Assembly (NCBI GenBank): GCA_000403335.2
Contig: KE159628.1
Coordinates: 1,004,850-1,068,849, forward strand
Length of the DNA: 64,000 nucleotides
Reading direction: 5' to 3'
Source: Lachnospiraceae bacterium MD335
Lineage (GTDB): Bacteria > Bacillota > Clostridia > Lachnospirales > Lachnospiraceae
Below, in pieces: positions 17,151-25,648 of the stretch; within the stretch, counting starts at the first letter, position 1; the number at the start of each line of letters is the position of its first letter. Both the position numbers and the translations under genes were made by a program. The notes beneath the pieces were generated by a model. The model searched no databases and had not been told where the DNA came from. It was given only the letters and a program-made list of their open reading frames with translations.

Positions 17151-20100
17151 ATGTATCATTGTCATGTGTGTTTTTATTTTATCGGTAATCAAAATCAGTT
17201 GTTTGAAATCGTTAGAGGAATGCCCCCGTTTAGTCCTTTTGTCCATGAATTTATAGAAAGCGTGCAACCCCAGGAGGAGTTTGCGGCAAAAGCCGACGTG
17301 CTTCTTGTTGATTTGCAGGGGTTGGACGCGGCGAAGGCTGTTCAGACCTTAATCGGCTGGAAAAAGCCGGAGGCAGATTTGATTTTACTGGCTGAACAGG
17401 GACAGTTTGCGGTTTTTGCAGACGCTCTTGAGGCGGTTACGGATGTTTGGATGATGCCGATGACAGATGCCGAGCTTCGGTTCCGATTCCGGCGTTGGCA
17501 GCAGAACTGTAAGACACAGAGAGACTTTTGGCAGGCCAGCCAGTATTTGGAAAGTACAATTAACAGCGTTCCAAATTTGATTTGGTACAAGGACAAAAAC
17601 GGCATCCACGAAAAGGTAAACGACAGCTTCTGTAAGACGGTGAATAAGACCAAGGAGCAGGTCCAGGGACGCGGGCACGCCTATATTTGGGATGTGGAAC
17701 AGGATGACCCTGCATGTATCGAATCGGAACGTATTGTTATGGAAAAGGAAGAGACGCTTGTTTCCGAGGAAATCATTCAAACCGGAGAGGGAACGAGAGT
17801 GCTTACGACATACAAATCCCCGTTATATGATTGGGATGGAAGCGTTATGGGTACTGTGGGTGTGGCGATTGACGTGACAAAAGAACGTGCGTATGCACAG
17901 GAGCTGATTAAGAAGAATCAGACCTTGGAGATGCTTTTTACAACGATGGACTGCGGTGTGATGTGCCATACGCTGGATGGTTCACGAATTATCAGTATTA
18001 ACCGGGCGGCTTTGAATATTTTGGGGTATCAGTCGAGGGCAGAGTTATCACGGGCTGGTTTTAATTTGGTTGCGTCTTCTGTACATGAGGAAGACAGAAG
18101 TAAAGTTGAGTACAGTATACAATCGTTGAAAAATGTGGGAGACAGTGTTAATTTGGAGTACCGCGTCCGCCATTCGGACGGGGCGATTGTTTATGTGTTG
18201 GGCAGCTTTAAGCTTGTGGAGGAGGACGGTGAAGTTTGCTGTCAGCGTTTTCTTTTGGACCGCACGGCAGAAAAGTTTCAGGAAGAAGAGGAGCGGATGC
18301 GGGATAAGCGCAAGCAGATGGAGCTTATTCAGGCGCTCAGCATTGATTATAACCTGATCTGCTTCTTTGATTTGGAAAACGGAACAGGAAAGGCGCTTCG
18401 TATTGGCGAATGCAAAAATAAGATTTTGGATTCTGTTTTTGCCGGAGAGCTGTCTTGGGAAGAATGCATGGAGCGTTACATAGAAACGGGTATTTTTGAC
18501 GAAGATAAAGAGACAATGCGCTGCGCCGTTTCCCGAAAGCAGCTTGAGTTAGAGCTTTCGAAAAAGCCGATATTTACCGTGAATTATCGTATTACCTGTT
18601 GCGGTGAGATGCGGTATTTCCAAATGAAGGTTGTGCGTGTCGGAGATTGGTCTAAAAACCGAAATGTCGTTTTAGGCTTACGCAGTGTGGATGAGGAGAC
18701 GCGGAGTGAGCGCGAGAGAAATGATCTGTTGGAGAATGCGCTTTTACAGGCGAACCGGGCGAGCAAAGCAAAGAGCATCTTCCTCTCGAATATGTCGCAC
18801 GATATTCGTACGCCGATGAATGCGATTATCGGGTTTACTGCGTTGGCGATAACGCATATTGACCGCAAGGAGCAGGTAGAGGAATATCTGAAAAAGATTA
18901 TGACGTCTGGCAATCATTTGCTGAGTTTGATTAATGACGTGTTGGATATGAGCCATATTGAGAGCGGCAAAATCCATTTGGAGGAGGAGCCTTGCAGTCT
19001 GCCGGATATTATGCATGAATTGCGCAATATTATTCAGGCGGATATTCACGCAAAGCAGTTGGATTTATATATGGATGCTGTTGATATTCATAATGAAGAA
19101 ATCTGCTGCGACAGGCTTCGTTTGAATCAGGTGCTTTTGAATTTGCTGAGTAATGCCGTGAAATACACGGGGGCAGGCGGAATGGTCAGCCTGAAGGTGG
19201 TTGAAAAAGGCGGTGCGGCAGCAGGGTATGCAAATTATGAGTTTCATATTAAGGATACCGGCATTGGTATGAGTGAAGAGTTTGTGGCGCATATTTTTGA
19301 GCCTTTTGAGCGGGAACGCAACTCGACAATCAGCGGAATACAGGGAACCGGACTCGGAATGGCGATTACCAAGAATATTGTGGATATGATGAACGGTACG
19401 ATTGAAGTGAGGAGCAAACAGGAGTTTGGTACGGAGTGTATTGTTTCGCTTCCGCTTCGTATTAACGGCGGAAGAAAAGAGCCGCAGACGATTCCGGAGC
19501 TGAACGGGTTCCGTGCGCTTGTGGTGGATGACGATTTCAATACCTGTGACAGTGTATCCAGCATGCTTGAGCAGATTGGTCTGCGCGCCGAATGGACGCT
19601 GTCGGGAAAAGAGGCTGTTTTGCGAACACGTCAGGCGGTAATGCGCGACGATCAGTATTTTATATATATTATTGACTGGCTTTTGCCTGATATGAACGGC
19701 GTTGAGGTAGCGAGAAGAATTCGTCAGGAAACAGGCAAAGATGTACCGATTATTATTTTGACGGCGTATGACTGGTCCGATATTGAGGATGAGGCGCGTG
19801 AGGCAGGTGTAACTGCATTCTGCAGTAAACCACTGTTTTTCTCGGAGCTGCATGGATGTCTGTACTCGATTATAAAGTCGGATATAAAAGAAGAGAAGGT
19901 TGAGAAAGCTAAAACGCCATTGCGTACTGGTCGTATTTTGCTTGCGGAGGATAATGAGCTGAATCAGGAAATTGCGGTTGCGATTTTGGAGGAAGCGGGA
20001 TTTTCCGTAGAGGTCGCTTCCAACGGCAGAATTGCCGTGGATAAGCTCAAAGCATCCGAACCGGGATATTATCAGGTTGTACTGATGGATGTTCAGATGC

Positions 20101-20303
20101 CGGAGATGAATGGATACGAGGCAACGCGGGCAATTCGGACGCTGGAAAACAAAGCGCTGGCATCGCTTCCTGTTTTGGCGATGACGGCAAATGCCTTTGA
20201 AGAGGATAAGCAGGAAGCGTTAAGAAGCGGAATGAACGGGCACATTGCGAAGCCGATTGACATGAAAACGTTAATGGAGATGTTGGACGAAGTGCTTGGG
20301 TGA
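17151..20303 (+). CDS. Hybrid sensor histidine kinase with two receiver domains
   Basis: ATG 17151 is chosen because AGGAGG lies 7 bases upstream; the product has 1050 residues. The order is: a receiver-like N-terminal region (about 1-115), PAS domains at about 130-255 and 265-390, a further PAS-like region at about 405-530, the dimerisation/phosphoacceptor motif SHDIRTPMNAI with H550, an ATPase domain with DTGIGM and GTGLGM, then two receivers with phosphate-accepting D842 (IIDWLLPDMNG) and D980 (VLMDVQMPEMNG). There is no membrane segment, so it is a cytoplasmic phosphorelay protein of the type common in Lachnospiraceae. No output DNA-binding domain or cognate regulator is adjacent. Confidence 0.88.
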   Translation: MYHCHVCFYFIGNQNQLFEIVRGMPPFSPFVHEFIESVQPQEEFAAKADVLLVDLQGLDAAKAVQTLIGWKKPEADLILLAEQGQFAVFADALEAVTDVWMMPMTDAELRFRFRRWQQNCKTQRDFWQASQYLESTINSVPNLIWYKDKNGIHEKVNDSFCKTVNKTKEQVQGRGHAYIWDVEQDDPACIESERIVMEKEETLVSEEIIQTGEGTRVLTTYKSPLYDWDGSVMGTVGVAIDVTKERAYAQELIKKNQTLEMLFTTMDCGVMCHTLDGSRIISINRAALNILGYQSRAELSRAGFNLVASSVHEEDRSKVEYSIQSLKNVGDSVNLEYRVRHSDGAIVYVLGSFKLVEEDGEVCCQRFLLDRTAEKFQEEEERMRDKRKQMELIQALSIDYNLICFFDLENGTGKALRIGECKNKILDSVFAGELSWEECMERYIETGIFDEDKETMRCAVSRKQLELELSKKPIFTVNYRITCCGEMRYFQMKVVRVGDWSKNRNVVLGLRSVDEETRSERERNDLLENALLQANRASKAKSIFLSNMSHDIRTPMNAIIGFTALAITHIDRKEQVEEYLKKIMTSGNHLLSLINDVLDMSHIESGKIHLEEEPCSLPDIMHELRNIIQADIHAKQLDLYMDAVDIHNEEICCDRLRLNQVLLNLLSNAVKYTGAGGMVSLKVVEKGGAAAGYANYEFHIKDTGIGMSEEFVAHIFEPFERERNSTISGIQGTGLGMAITKNIVDMMNGTIEVRSKQEFGTECIVSLPLRINGGRKEPQTIPELNGFRALVVDDDFNTCDSVSSMLEQIGLRAEWTLSGKEAVLRTRQAVMRDDQYFIYIIDWLLPDMNGVEVARRIRQETGKDVPIIILTAYDWSDIEDEAREAGVTAFCSKPLFFSELHGCLYSIIKSDIKEEKVEKAKTPLRTGRILLAEDNELNQEIAVAILEEAGFSVEVASNGRIAVDKLKASEPGYYQVVLMDVQMPEMNGYEATRAIRTLENKALASLPVLAMTANAFEEDKQEALRSGMNGHIAKPIDMKTLMEMLDEVLG

Positions 20304-20334
20304 ATAGAAGATACAATACATGGAGGAAATGCGA

Positions 20335-21897
20335 ATGAATATGGAGGAAAAACTCTCGGCAGAAAAGGTGATTGTTATTGACTTTGGAGGTCAATACAAT
20401 CAATTGGTGGCAAGACGCGTCAGGGAGTGCAATGTTTATTGTGAAATATATTCATACAAGACAGATATAGAACAAATTAAGGCAATGCATCCAAAGGGCA
20501 TCATCCTTACGGGTGGTCCTAACAGTTGTTATGAGGAGAATTCGCCGACATATCAAAAGGAACTTTTTGAACTGGGGATTCCGGTATTGGGGCTTTGTTA
20601 CGGCGCGCAGCTTATGATGCATGTGCTTGGCGGCAAGGTGGAAAAAGCGCCGGTGCGTGAGTATGGAAAGATACAGGTTGCGGTAGATTCGCATTCTCCT
20701 TTGTTTGCCGACGTGCCGGAGACAACGATTTGCTGGATGAGTCATAATGACTATATTTCTCAGACTGCTCCCGGTTTTTCGGTTTGTGCGCACACGGCAG
20801 ACTGCCCAGTGGCGGCAGCGGAGTGTGCGGAGAAGAAGCTTTATGCAATTCAGTTTCATCCGGAGGTGCTTCACACGGTTGAGGGTACAAAAATGCTGTA
20901 CAATTTTGTGCGTGGTGTCTGCGGGTGTACGGGAGCTTGGAGAATGGATTCTTTTGTGGAGGAGTCTGTGAGGCAGATTCGTGAGAAAGTTGGAAGTGGT
21001 AAGGTACTTCTTGCGTTGTCGGGGGGCGTTGATTCTTCGGTGGCGGCGGGGCTGCTGTCAAAGGCAATCGGCAAGCAGCTTACGTGTGTGTTTGTGGATC
21101 ATGGACTGTTGCGCAAAGATGAGGGCGATGAGGTTGAAGCAGTATTTGGTCCAAATGGAGACTTTGACTTGAACTTTATCCGTGTCAACGCGCAGGAGCG
21201 GTATTATGCGAAGCTTGCCGGTGTGACGGAGCCGGAGACGAAGAGGAAAATTATTGGCGAAGAGTTTATCCGTGTGTTTGAGGAGGAGGCGAAGAAAATT
21301 GGCGCCGTGGATTTCCTGGCACAGGGAACGATTTATCCGGATGTGGTGGAGAGCGGTCTTGGCGGGGAGTCGGCTGTAATCAAGTCGCACCATAATGTCG
21401 GTGGACTGCCGGATTATGTGGATTTTAAGGAGATTATTGAGCCGCTTCGGGATTTGTTTAAGGATGAGGTTCGAAAGGCGGGACTGGAATTAGGAATTCC
21501 AGAGAGATTGGTATTTCGGCAGCCGTTCCCGGGACCTGGGCTTGGGATTCGGATTATTGGAGAAGTTACGGCCAAGAAGGTGCGGATTGTGCAGGAGGCA
21601 GATGCGATTTATCGTGAGGAGATTGCAAAGGCCGGATTGGACAGGACGATTGGGCAGTATTTTGCGGCGCTTACAAATATGCGGAGCGTTGGTGTCATGG
21701 GAGATGAGCGGACTTATGATTACGCGGTGGCGTTACGGGCAGTGAATACGGTTGACTTTATGACGGCGGAGAGTGCGGATGTTCCGTTTGAGGTGCTGCA
21801 AGTGGTTATGAGCCGGATTATTAATGAGGTGCGGGGGGTTAATCGGGTGTTTTATGATTTGACTAGTAAGCCGCCGGGGACGATTGAGTTCGAGTAA
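20335..21897 (+). CDS. guaA: GMP synthase (glutamine-hydrolysing)
   Basis: It converts XMP to GMP using ATP and glutamine. The glutaminase part has [12 protein letters not shown], the nucleophile motif GLCYGAQ and FHPEVLHT. The ATP-pyrophosphatase part has the P-loop [14 protein letters not shown], and the dimerisation end is [17 protein letters not shown]. The length (520 residues) is normal. ATG 20335 is preferred over 20320 because GGAGG at 20322 is correctly spaced. The 3' end of guaA is a known integration site for mobile elements, and the prophage integrase follows 0.5 kb downstream. A terminator follows at 21907. Confidence 0.97.
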   Translation: MNMEEKLSAEKVIVIDFGGQYNQLVARRVRECNVYCEIYSYKTDIEQIKAMHPKGIILTGGPNSCYEENSPTYQKELFELGIPVLGLCYGAQLMMHVLGGKVEKAPVREYGKIQVAVDSHSPLFADVPETTICWMSHNDYISQTAPGFSVCAHTADCPVAAAECAEKKLYAIQFHPEVLHTVEGTKMLYNFVRGVCGCTGAWRMDSFVEESVRQIREKVGSGKVLLALSGGVDSSVAAGLLSKAIGKQLTCVFVDHGLLRKDEGDEVEAVFGPNGDFDLNFIRVNAQERYYAKLAGVTEPETKRKIIGEEFIRVFEEEAKKIGAVDFLAQGTIYPDVVESGLGGESAVIKSHHNVGGLPDYVDFKEIIEPLRDLFKDEVRKAGLELGIPERLVFRQPFPGPGLGIRIIGEVTAKKVRIVQEADAIYREEIAKAGLDRTIGQYFAALTNMRSVGVMGDERTYDYAVALRAVNTVDFMTAESADVPFEVLQVVMSRIINEVRGVNRVFYDLTSKPPGTIEFE

Positions 21898-21906
21898 CGG
21901 AAAAAT

Positions 21907-21950
21907 AGACCGGATAACGCATAAAATCAGTGTTTTCCGGTCTTTGATTT
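21907..21950 (+). terminator. guaA terminator
   Basis: AGACCGGA (21907) pairs with TCCGGTCT (21936) and is followed by TTGATTTT. Confidence 0.7.
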
Positions 21951-22019
21951 TGTTCCGTGAGATTGTTTTGAGATTGCTTTTGAAATACCTTCCACATATT
22001 CCACGAAAGGAGAATCTGA

Positions 22020-22048
22020 TTGAAATTCCTGTCGAACTGTGATAGTAT
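22020..22048 (+). promoter_or_regulatory. Promoter of the first small-toxin mRNA
   Basis: TTGAAA (22020-22025), a 17-base spacer and TAGTAT (22043-22048) precede the toxin gene by about 85 bases. The leader contains TCCCAAGC and GGTGG, which can pair with GCTTGGGA and CCACC near 22313-22331 at the 3' end of the mRNA; such long-range folding is known for type I toxin mRNAs. Confidence 0.7.
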
Positions 22049-22134
22049 TCCAATATGGAACCCATGACAGGGGTGGTAGCCTCCCAAGCTTAATGACCGG
22101 CCTGCCGGAATACATAGGAGGGGAGGTGGCGCAA

Positions 22135-22260
22135 ATGACTGCTGCGGATATCATATTGATATTTATAGGGATAATCGGCTTGCTGATTGCCTTTGGTAGT
22201 TTTGTTATAGCGTTGCTTGCCTTTCTCGACAGAGATAGGGAACACAAGCGAAAAAAATAA
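22135..22260 (+). CDS. Small hydrophobic type I toxin (putative holin-like toxin family)
   Basis: The 41-residue product MTAADIILIFIGIIGLLIAF... is one membrane helix followed by a charged tail (DRDREHKRKK). This matches the putative holin-like toxins (Hol_Tox type, relatives of TxpA/BsrG). AGGAGGGGAGG is a very strong ribosome site. It has its own promoter and terminator and an antisense RNA converging on its 3' end. Such peptides damage the membrane when the antisense RNA is lost, stabilising prophages. A longer frame starting upstream exists, but the ribosome site decides for ATG 22135. Confidence 0.8.
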   Translation: MTAADIILIFIGIIGLLIAFGSFVIALLAFLDRDREHKRKK

Positions 22261-22380
22261 TGCCCACCCTGTTGCAACCAGGATGGGCGCCTCTCGCTGA
22301 GAGGTAATTGCTCGCTTGGGAAACTCCACCTTTGGAGTGGGGCTCCTATGGGACACCTGTTACAGCAGGTGTCCTTCTTT
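22250..22380 (-). ncRNA. Antisense antitoxin RNA of the first type I locus
   Basis: On the minus strand TTGAAA (22415-22410), a 17-base spacer and TATATT (22392-22387) predict a start near 22380. A strong hairpin at 22288-22262 followed by a T-rich run (complement of 22249-22260) predicts an end near 22250. The RNA of about 130 bases would be fully complementary to the 3' part of the toxin mRNA. This is the standard arrangement of txpA/ratA- and RCd-type systems. Confidence 0.75.
22351..22380 (+). terminator. Terminator of the first toxin mRNA
   Basis: GGACACCTG (22351) and CAGGTGTCC (22366) form a 9-bp perfect stem followed by TTCTTT. Confidence 0.8.
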
Positions 22381-22411
22381 ATGTTCAATATACCATAATC
22401 CCTGTAGAGTT

Positions 22412-23521
22412 TCAAGTGATTTCTTCTGATGGCGGTGTCCGTCGAAATTGGTTCAGTCTGTCGGCTAGCTTTTGGTCTTTGTCCGGATACAGGTGGGAAT
22501 AGGTATCAAGGGTTGTCTTCACTGATTCATGCCCTAGACGGTCGGCTATTTCCAATGGGGTAAAGCCAAGTTCTATGAGCATGCTTGCATGGCTGTGCCG
22601 AAGGTCATGTACCCGGATCGGCTGCAGTCCTGCCTTTTTTGATGCCTGTTTTATCTCTTTTTCCAAAGCGGACTTCGTGAAATAGAAAATTCGGTCGCTT
22701 TTTTTTATTCCATAGAGCTTTGAGATGTATTCGTGGATGTCATCATACAGGAAGTCGGGGAGGGAAATACACCGCTTTGCTTTGGGCGTCTTCGGTTCCA
22801 AAAAGAGCTCTTCCCCCTTGACTTTTGCATAATTCTTGTTGATGTCCACCCGTTTTGATGGAAGGATGTCTGCCGGGGTGAGCGCAAGGAGTTCTCCGGA
22901 GCGCATTCCGGTGTAGAACAGCATGTCGAAAGCCAGTTTCATGGACGACTTCTGAATGGCGCCGGAGAATTGCTCATACTGTGCCTGCGTCCAAATGTTC
23001 ATTTCATCAGCTCTGCTTTTTCCCATACTGCCGGCGGCTTTGCACGGATTGGATGCAAGGCGGTAATGCGCAACGGCGTAGTTCATGACTGCCGAAAGCT
23101 GGTTGTTTACGGTTTTCAGGTAGGTTTGGGAGAAGGGCTTTCCGCTTTCATCCCGATACGAAAGCAGTTCGTTCTGCCATTTCCGGACTTTTATGGTGTC
23201 AATATCGCATACTTTCATCCTGCCGAAGTAGGGGAGCAGCTTGCCTTCAATGATGAAGCGCTTGTTTTCCATTGTTGTGGGTTTCAGGCGGTGCTCCATG
23301 TCCTCGAAATAGTTTTCCACAAGCGAGGAGAAGAGGATGTCGCTGCTGTTGTTCTGCTGGTCCATGAAGGAACGTTCGTATTCCTTGGCTTCGCGCTGCG
23401 TTTTAAATCCCCTTTTGCAGGTATGCCGGTTCTTTCCGGTCCAGTCCGTGTAATTGAAGGCGGCATACCACATTGTTTTTCCGTTTTTCAGGGTGTATTT
23501 GTATACTGGCAAAATTGGCAC
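22412..23521 (-). CDS. int: Prophage tyrosine integrase
   Basis: The 369-residue protein has an N-terminal arm-binding region, a core-binding domain (about 60-165) and a catalytic domain with R207 (TGMRSGELLAL), H305-x2-R308 (HDLRHSHASML), H331 (RLGHESVKTTL) and Y341 (DTYSHL). All catalytic residues are present. GGGAGG lies upstream of ATG 23521. The gene faces the guaA side, so attL should lie between it and guaA. Its 3' end overlaps the promoter of the antisense RNA of the first toxin locus. It should catalyse both integration and, with an excisionase, excision. Confidence 0.93.
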   Translation of the reverse strand: MPILPVYKYTLKNGKTMWYAAFNYTDWTGKNRHTCKRGFKTQREAKEYERSFMDQQNNSSDILFSSLVENYFEDMEHRLKPTTMENKRFIIEGKLLPYFGRMKVCDIDTIKVRKWQNELLSYRDESGKPFSQTYLKTVNNQLSAVMNYAVAHYRLASNPCKAAGSMGKSRADEMNIWTQAQYEQFSGAIQKSSMKLAFDMLFYTGMRSGELLALTPADILPSKRVDINKNYAKVKGEELFLEPKTPKAKRCISLPDFLYDDIHEYISKLYGIKKSDRIFYFTKSALEKEIKQASKKAGLQPIRVHDLRHSHASMLIELGFTPLEIADRLGHESVKTTLDTYSHLYPDKDQKLADRLNQFRRTPPSEEIT

Positions 23522-23566
23522 CTCCCTCAGTGGTGGTTATTACAATAAGTTGCTTAATTTTTTATA

Positions 23567-23594
23567 TTGAAAAGTTGCAATAATCTGTTATAAT
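23567..23594 (+). promoter_or_regulatory. Promoter of the second antisense RNA
   Basis: TTGAAA (23567-23572), a 16-base spacer and TATAAT (23589-23594) drive plus-strand transcription toward the terminator shared with the small toxin on the opposite strand. Confidence 0.7.
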
Positions 23595-23600
23595 ATACTT

Positions 23601-23706
23601 AACAAGACAGCCGACAAGGAAGGTTAAGGCTTCCTGCTCCGGCGAAGATAATTAGCTAAGTAAGCCGCCTACTCCGTCAAAAAGCAGGGCGGCTTACGTA
23701 TTTTTC
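23601..23706 (+). ncRNA. Antisense antitoxin RNA of the second type I locus
   Basis: The predicted transcript of about 105 bases starts after TATAAT 23589 and ends in the hairpin 23660-23697 followed by GTATTTTT. It overlaps the last codon and 3' end of the minus-strand toxin gene. The convergent layout with one shared two-way terminator resembles the Fst/RNAII design. Confidence 0.7.
23660..23705. terminator. Bidirectional terminator shared by toxin and antisense RNA
   Basis: GTAAGCCGCC (23660-23669) and GGCGGCTTAC (23688-23697) form a perfect 10-bp stem. T-rich sequence follows on the plus strand (GTATTTTT); the minus side continues TTAGCTAATTATCTT. Confidence 0.75.
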
Positions 23707-23774
23707 AGATTTAGAATTGCAGCGATTAAAAGACCAGTTGTCAGTATAATCATAAATTCTTCATATGTAGTCAT
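23694..23774 (-). CDS. Second small hydrophobic type I toxin
   Basis: The 26-residue product MTTYEEFMIILTTGLLIAAI... is a single membrane helix with a short polar end (LNLKNT), typical of the smallest putative holin-like toxins of Clostridia. AAAGGGGA lies six bases before ATG 23774; an upstream ATG at 23780 is less well placed. A possible promoter (TTGGAA, 18 bases, CATAAT on the minus strand) lies about 40-80 bases upstream. The stop codon sits inside the shared terminator stem. Confidence 0.7.
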   Translation of the reverse strand: MTTYEEFMIILTTGLLIAAILNLKNT

Positions 23775-23822
23775 AAGCATTCCCCTTTCCGCAAGACTCG
23801 GAGCAGGGTGCATATTATGAAA

Positions 23823-24599
23823 TTATTGTAAGGCGTCTTCCAATGCTGCGTGCATCCACCATTCATCAGCAGCAGTATCAATATTATTAAATATCAGATT
23901 ATCAAAATTTAGTTTTTGGCGTGTTTCATTACTATAAGAGGCTTTGATCACTATTTCCTCAGTAGCGTTTCCATATTTATCTATTAATGGATAAGTTATA
24001 TTGAAGTCTATGGAGAGATTTTCAATATCCTCCAGTTCTTTTAGGGTATCAAAAATATCTTTAAACATTCCTTGGACAACCATCTTATTGGTTAGATTAT
24101 CACTCCCTTTAGCTTTGATAAGTACAAATTGGGTATCAGAATTATAATTTATGCTTTCTACATTGGAAAATCCAAAAACTTTTTTGGCAGCAGAATTTAT
24201 AGAAGATTCGACATTGTTTTCAGTAACAGATGCGGGCTTATCCGTTTCTTCTGTATGCTGTTCGGTTTTGCTTTCGGTGTTAGTAGTTTTTGTTTCAGAG
24301 TCTATTTCACTTTCGTTTATTGCATCAAGTTCTTTTTGCATTTCAGTAAGTTCTGATTTCACAATATTTATTTCATTTTGAGTTTCTATGAGTTTTTCCT
24401 TTGTAGAGTTTAACTCCTTTGTTTGCGCATCATAACTTTCTTGTATACTTTCTAGTTCTATGACTTTTGCATCATAATCCTCTTGCAGTTCTCGAAATGC
24501 TTTAACTTGTGCATTGTAATCTTCTTGGGAAATGGATTTACCACATCCGGTTAATGATAGAATTATTCCAATAAGTAATATAAATGATTGCTTTTTCAT
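23823..24599 (-). CDS. Coiled-coil lipoprotein, candidate lysogenic-conversion gene
   Basis: ATG 24599 follows AAAGGAG; upstream in-frame codons are ignored for that reason. The 258-residue product begins MKKQSFILLIGIILSLTGCG, a lipoprotein signal with lipobox L-T-G-C. Residues about 30-95 are heptad-rich with repeated YDA-x-V/T-x-EL units, forming a coiled coil. A Ser/Thr/Glu linker leads to a compact domain (AAKKVFGFSNVESINYNSD). It lies between the integrase and repressor, the usual place for genes expressed in the lysogen; surface exclusion or envelope modification is possible. The family is unknown. Confidence 0.7.
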   Translation of the reverse strand: MKKQSFILLIGIILSLTGCGKSISQEDYNAQVKAFRELQEDYDAKVIELESIQESYDAQTKELNSTKEKLIETQNEINIVKSELTEMQKELDAINESEIDSETKTTNTESKTEQHTEETDKPASVTENNVESSINSAAKKVFGFSNVESINYNSDTQFVLIKAKGSDNLTNKMVVQGMFKDIFDTLKELEDIENLSIDFNITYPLIDKYGNATEEIVIKASYSNETRQKLNFDNLIFNNIDTAADEWWMHAALEDALQ

Positions 24600-24645
24600 G
24601 ATAATCTCCTTTGTCATTTCCCCCTCCGGTACCACTCGAAGGGTA

Positions 24646-25377
24646 TTATTTTCCCATGTTTTCTGTTCCTGTCTTCTTTAATGCTTCATCCGCTGCAACG
24701 GATTCTTCATAGCATTCTAAGTAACCTTCAATTCTTTCTTTAAATTCATCACGCTTTTTTTCAGGGAGGCGATGAATAAGTGAGAGCCATTCATTGTCTT
24801 CTGCTGAATATAGGACTGAGAAATTAGTAGTTACTCGTAAACCAGGAAAATAATGTTCTAGATCTCCATAGGCTTTGGGGTCATAAATTCCAGTATTTTT
24901 ATAATCTCGGTATAGTAATATAAGTAGATATTCATCAATATTTGGTTCTATTCCTGGCGAGAGCATTCCGGGGCTGGTCCAATATCGTGGCAGTATTTCA
25001 AAAAAATCTGATAGCTGCTCATAATAATTGACATATGTATTATCAGAACCTTTAATCCAATTCATAACAATTTCGTCAGATATATCCAAGTAATTAGCAA
25101 GTTCAGATATTTTTTTTCCTGTTACATCTAATTGAAATGTCAATTTTGAAGGAAATGTATTGAGCATCTCTTCCTCTTCAGGATATCCAATAAGCGATGA
25201 TATTGTAGTGCCGAGATATTCAGCGATTGCTGAAACTACAGAGGCACTAGGGATAGTACCTCTTTTTTTCCAATCAATAAAGGAATTCCTGCTTAAATTT
25301 AAGTCAGAAAGCATTTTATTTTTGGTTATTTTTTGTTCTTTTAAAAGGCTTGTAACATTGTCAACAAAGGTACTCAT
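24646..25377 (-). CDS. Phage repressor (XRE family, CI-like)
   Basis: The 243-residue protein has an N-terminal helix-turn-helix (NKMLSDLNLSRNSFIDWKKR, residues about 19-38, then SASVVSAIAEYLGTTISSLI) and possibly a second one near 85-110 (ISELANYLDISDEIVMNWIK). The C-terminal part is not a LexA-type peptidase: no S-K pair is recognisable, so induction may differ from CI/LexA. It is divergent from the early operon, and two inverted copies of a dyad lie between. It is the likely immunity repressor. Confidence 0.82.
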   Translation of the reverse strand: MSTFVDNVTSLLKEQKITKNKMLSDLNLSRNSFIDWKKRGTIPSASVVSAIAEYLGTTISSLIGYPEEEEMLNTFPSKLTFQLDVTGKKISELANYLDISDEIVMNWIKGSDNTYVNYYEQLSDFFEILPRYWTSPGMLSPGIEPNIDEYLLILLYRDYKNTGIYDPKAYGDLEHYFPGLRVTTNFSVLYSAEDNEWLSLIHRLPEKKRDEFKERIEGYLECYEESVAADEALKKTGTENMGK

Positions 25378-25398
25378 AAACGTTCCTTTCTAAAATAA

Positions 25399-25450
25399 TT
25401 CAGCAAATGCTGAAAAAGGTATTGACACTCAGCATTTGCTGAATTATTAT
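25399..25450 (+). promoter_or_regulatory. Lysogeny switch: early promoter and two operators
   Basis: TTGACA (25422), a 17-base spacer and TATTAT (25445) form the rightward early promoter. The spacer contains TCAGCA-TT-TGCTGA (25429-25442), and a second dyad TTCAGCA-AA-TGCTGAA lies at 25399-25414. The two are the same site in opposite orientations, 30 bases apart. Repressor binding would block the rightward promoter directly. Confidence 0.82.
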
Positions 25451-25519
25451 AAAAATACATAACAACGAGTTACAACAAAACATCACAATTACCGACGGCA
25501 ATCGGAGAAAGGAGTTTTT

Positions 25520-25648
25520 ATGGAAGACAGAAAAAAGCCTTGGTTTGACCGATTTTTGGACAAGCACCCATATTTTCCATTGGGCATTTCAGCAATATCT
25601 TTAATTGTTGCAATACTGACATTGCTGTTAAGGCTTGGCATACTTTAA
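25520..25648 (+). CDS. Single-pass small membrane protein, first gene of the early operon
   Basis: After AAAGGAG, ATG 25520 starts a 42-residue peptide: a polar N-terminus (MEDRKKPWFDRFLDKHPYF) and a membrane helix (ISAISLIVAILTLLLRLGI). It is the first frame after the early promoter and overlaps the end of the convergent gene by 4 bases. The function is unknown; small early membrane peptides often act in superinfection or lysis control. Confidence 0.6.
   Translation: MEDRKKPWFDRFLDKHPYFPLGISAISLIVAILTLLLRLGIL

Noticed and set aside
19065-19853. A 262-codon minus-strand frame inside the sensor kinase
   Set aside because: The plus strand encodes conserved kinase and receiver motifs throughout; the minus frame has no recognisable domain or start signal.
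22055-22093. A 12-residue leader peptide before the first toxin
   Set aside because: Its ATG coincides with the predicted transcription start, so no ribosome site would be present.
24129-24381. Plus-strand frames opposite the prophage lipoprotein
   Set aside because: They are antisense shadows of a heptad-rich coding sequence and lack ribosome sites.
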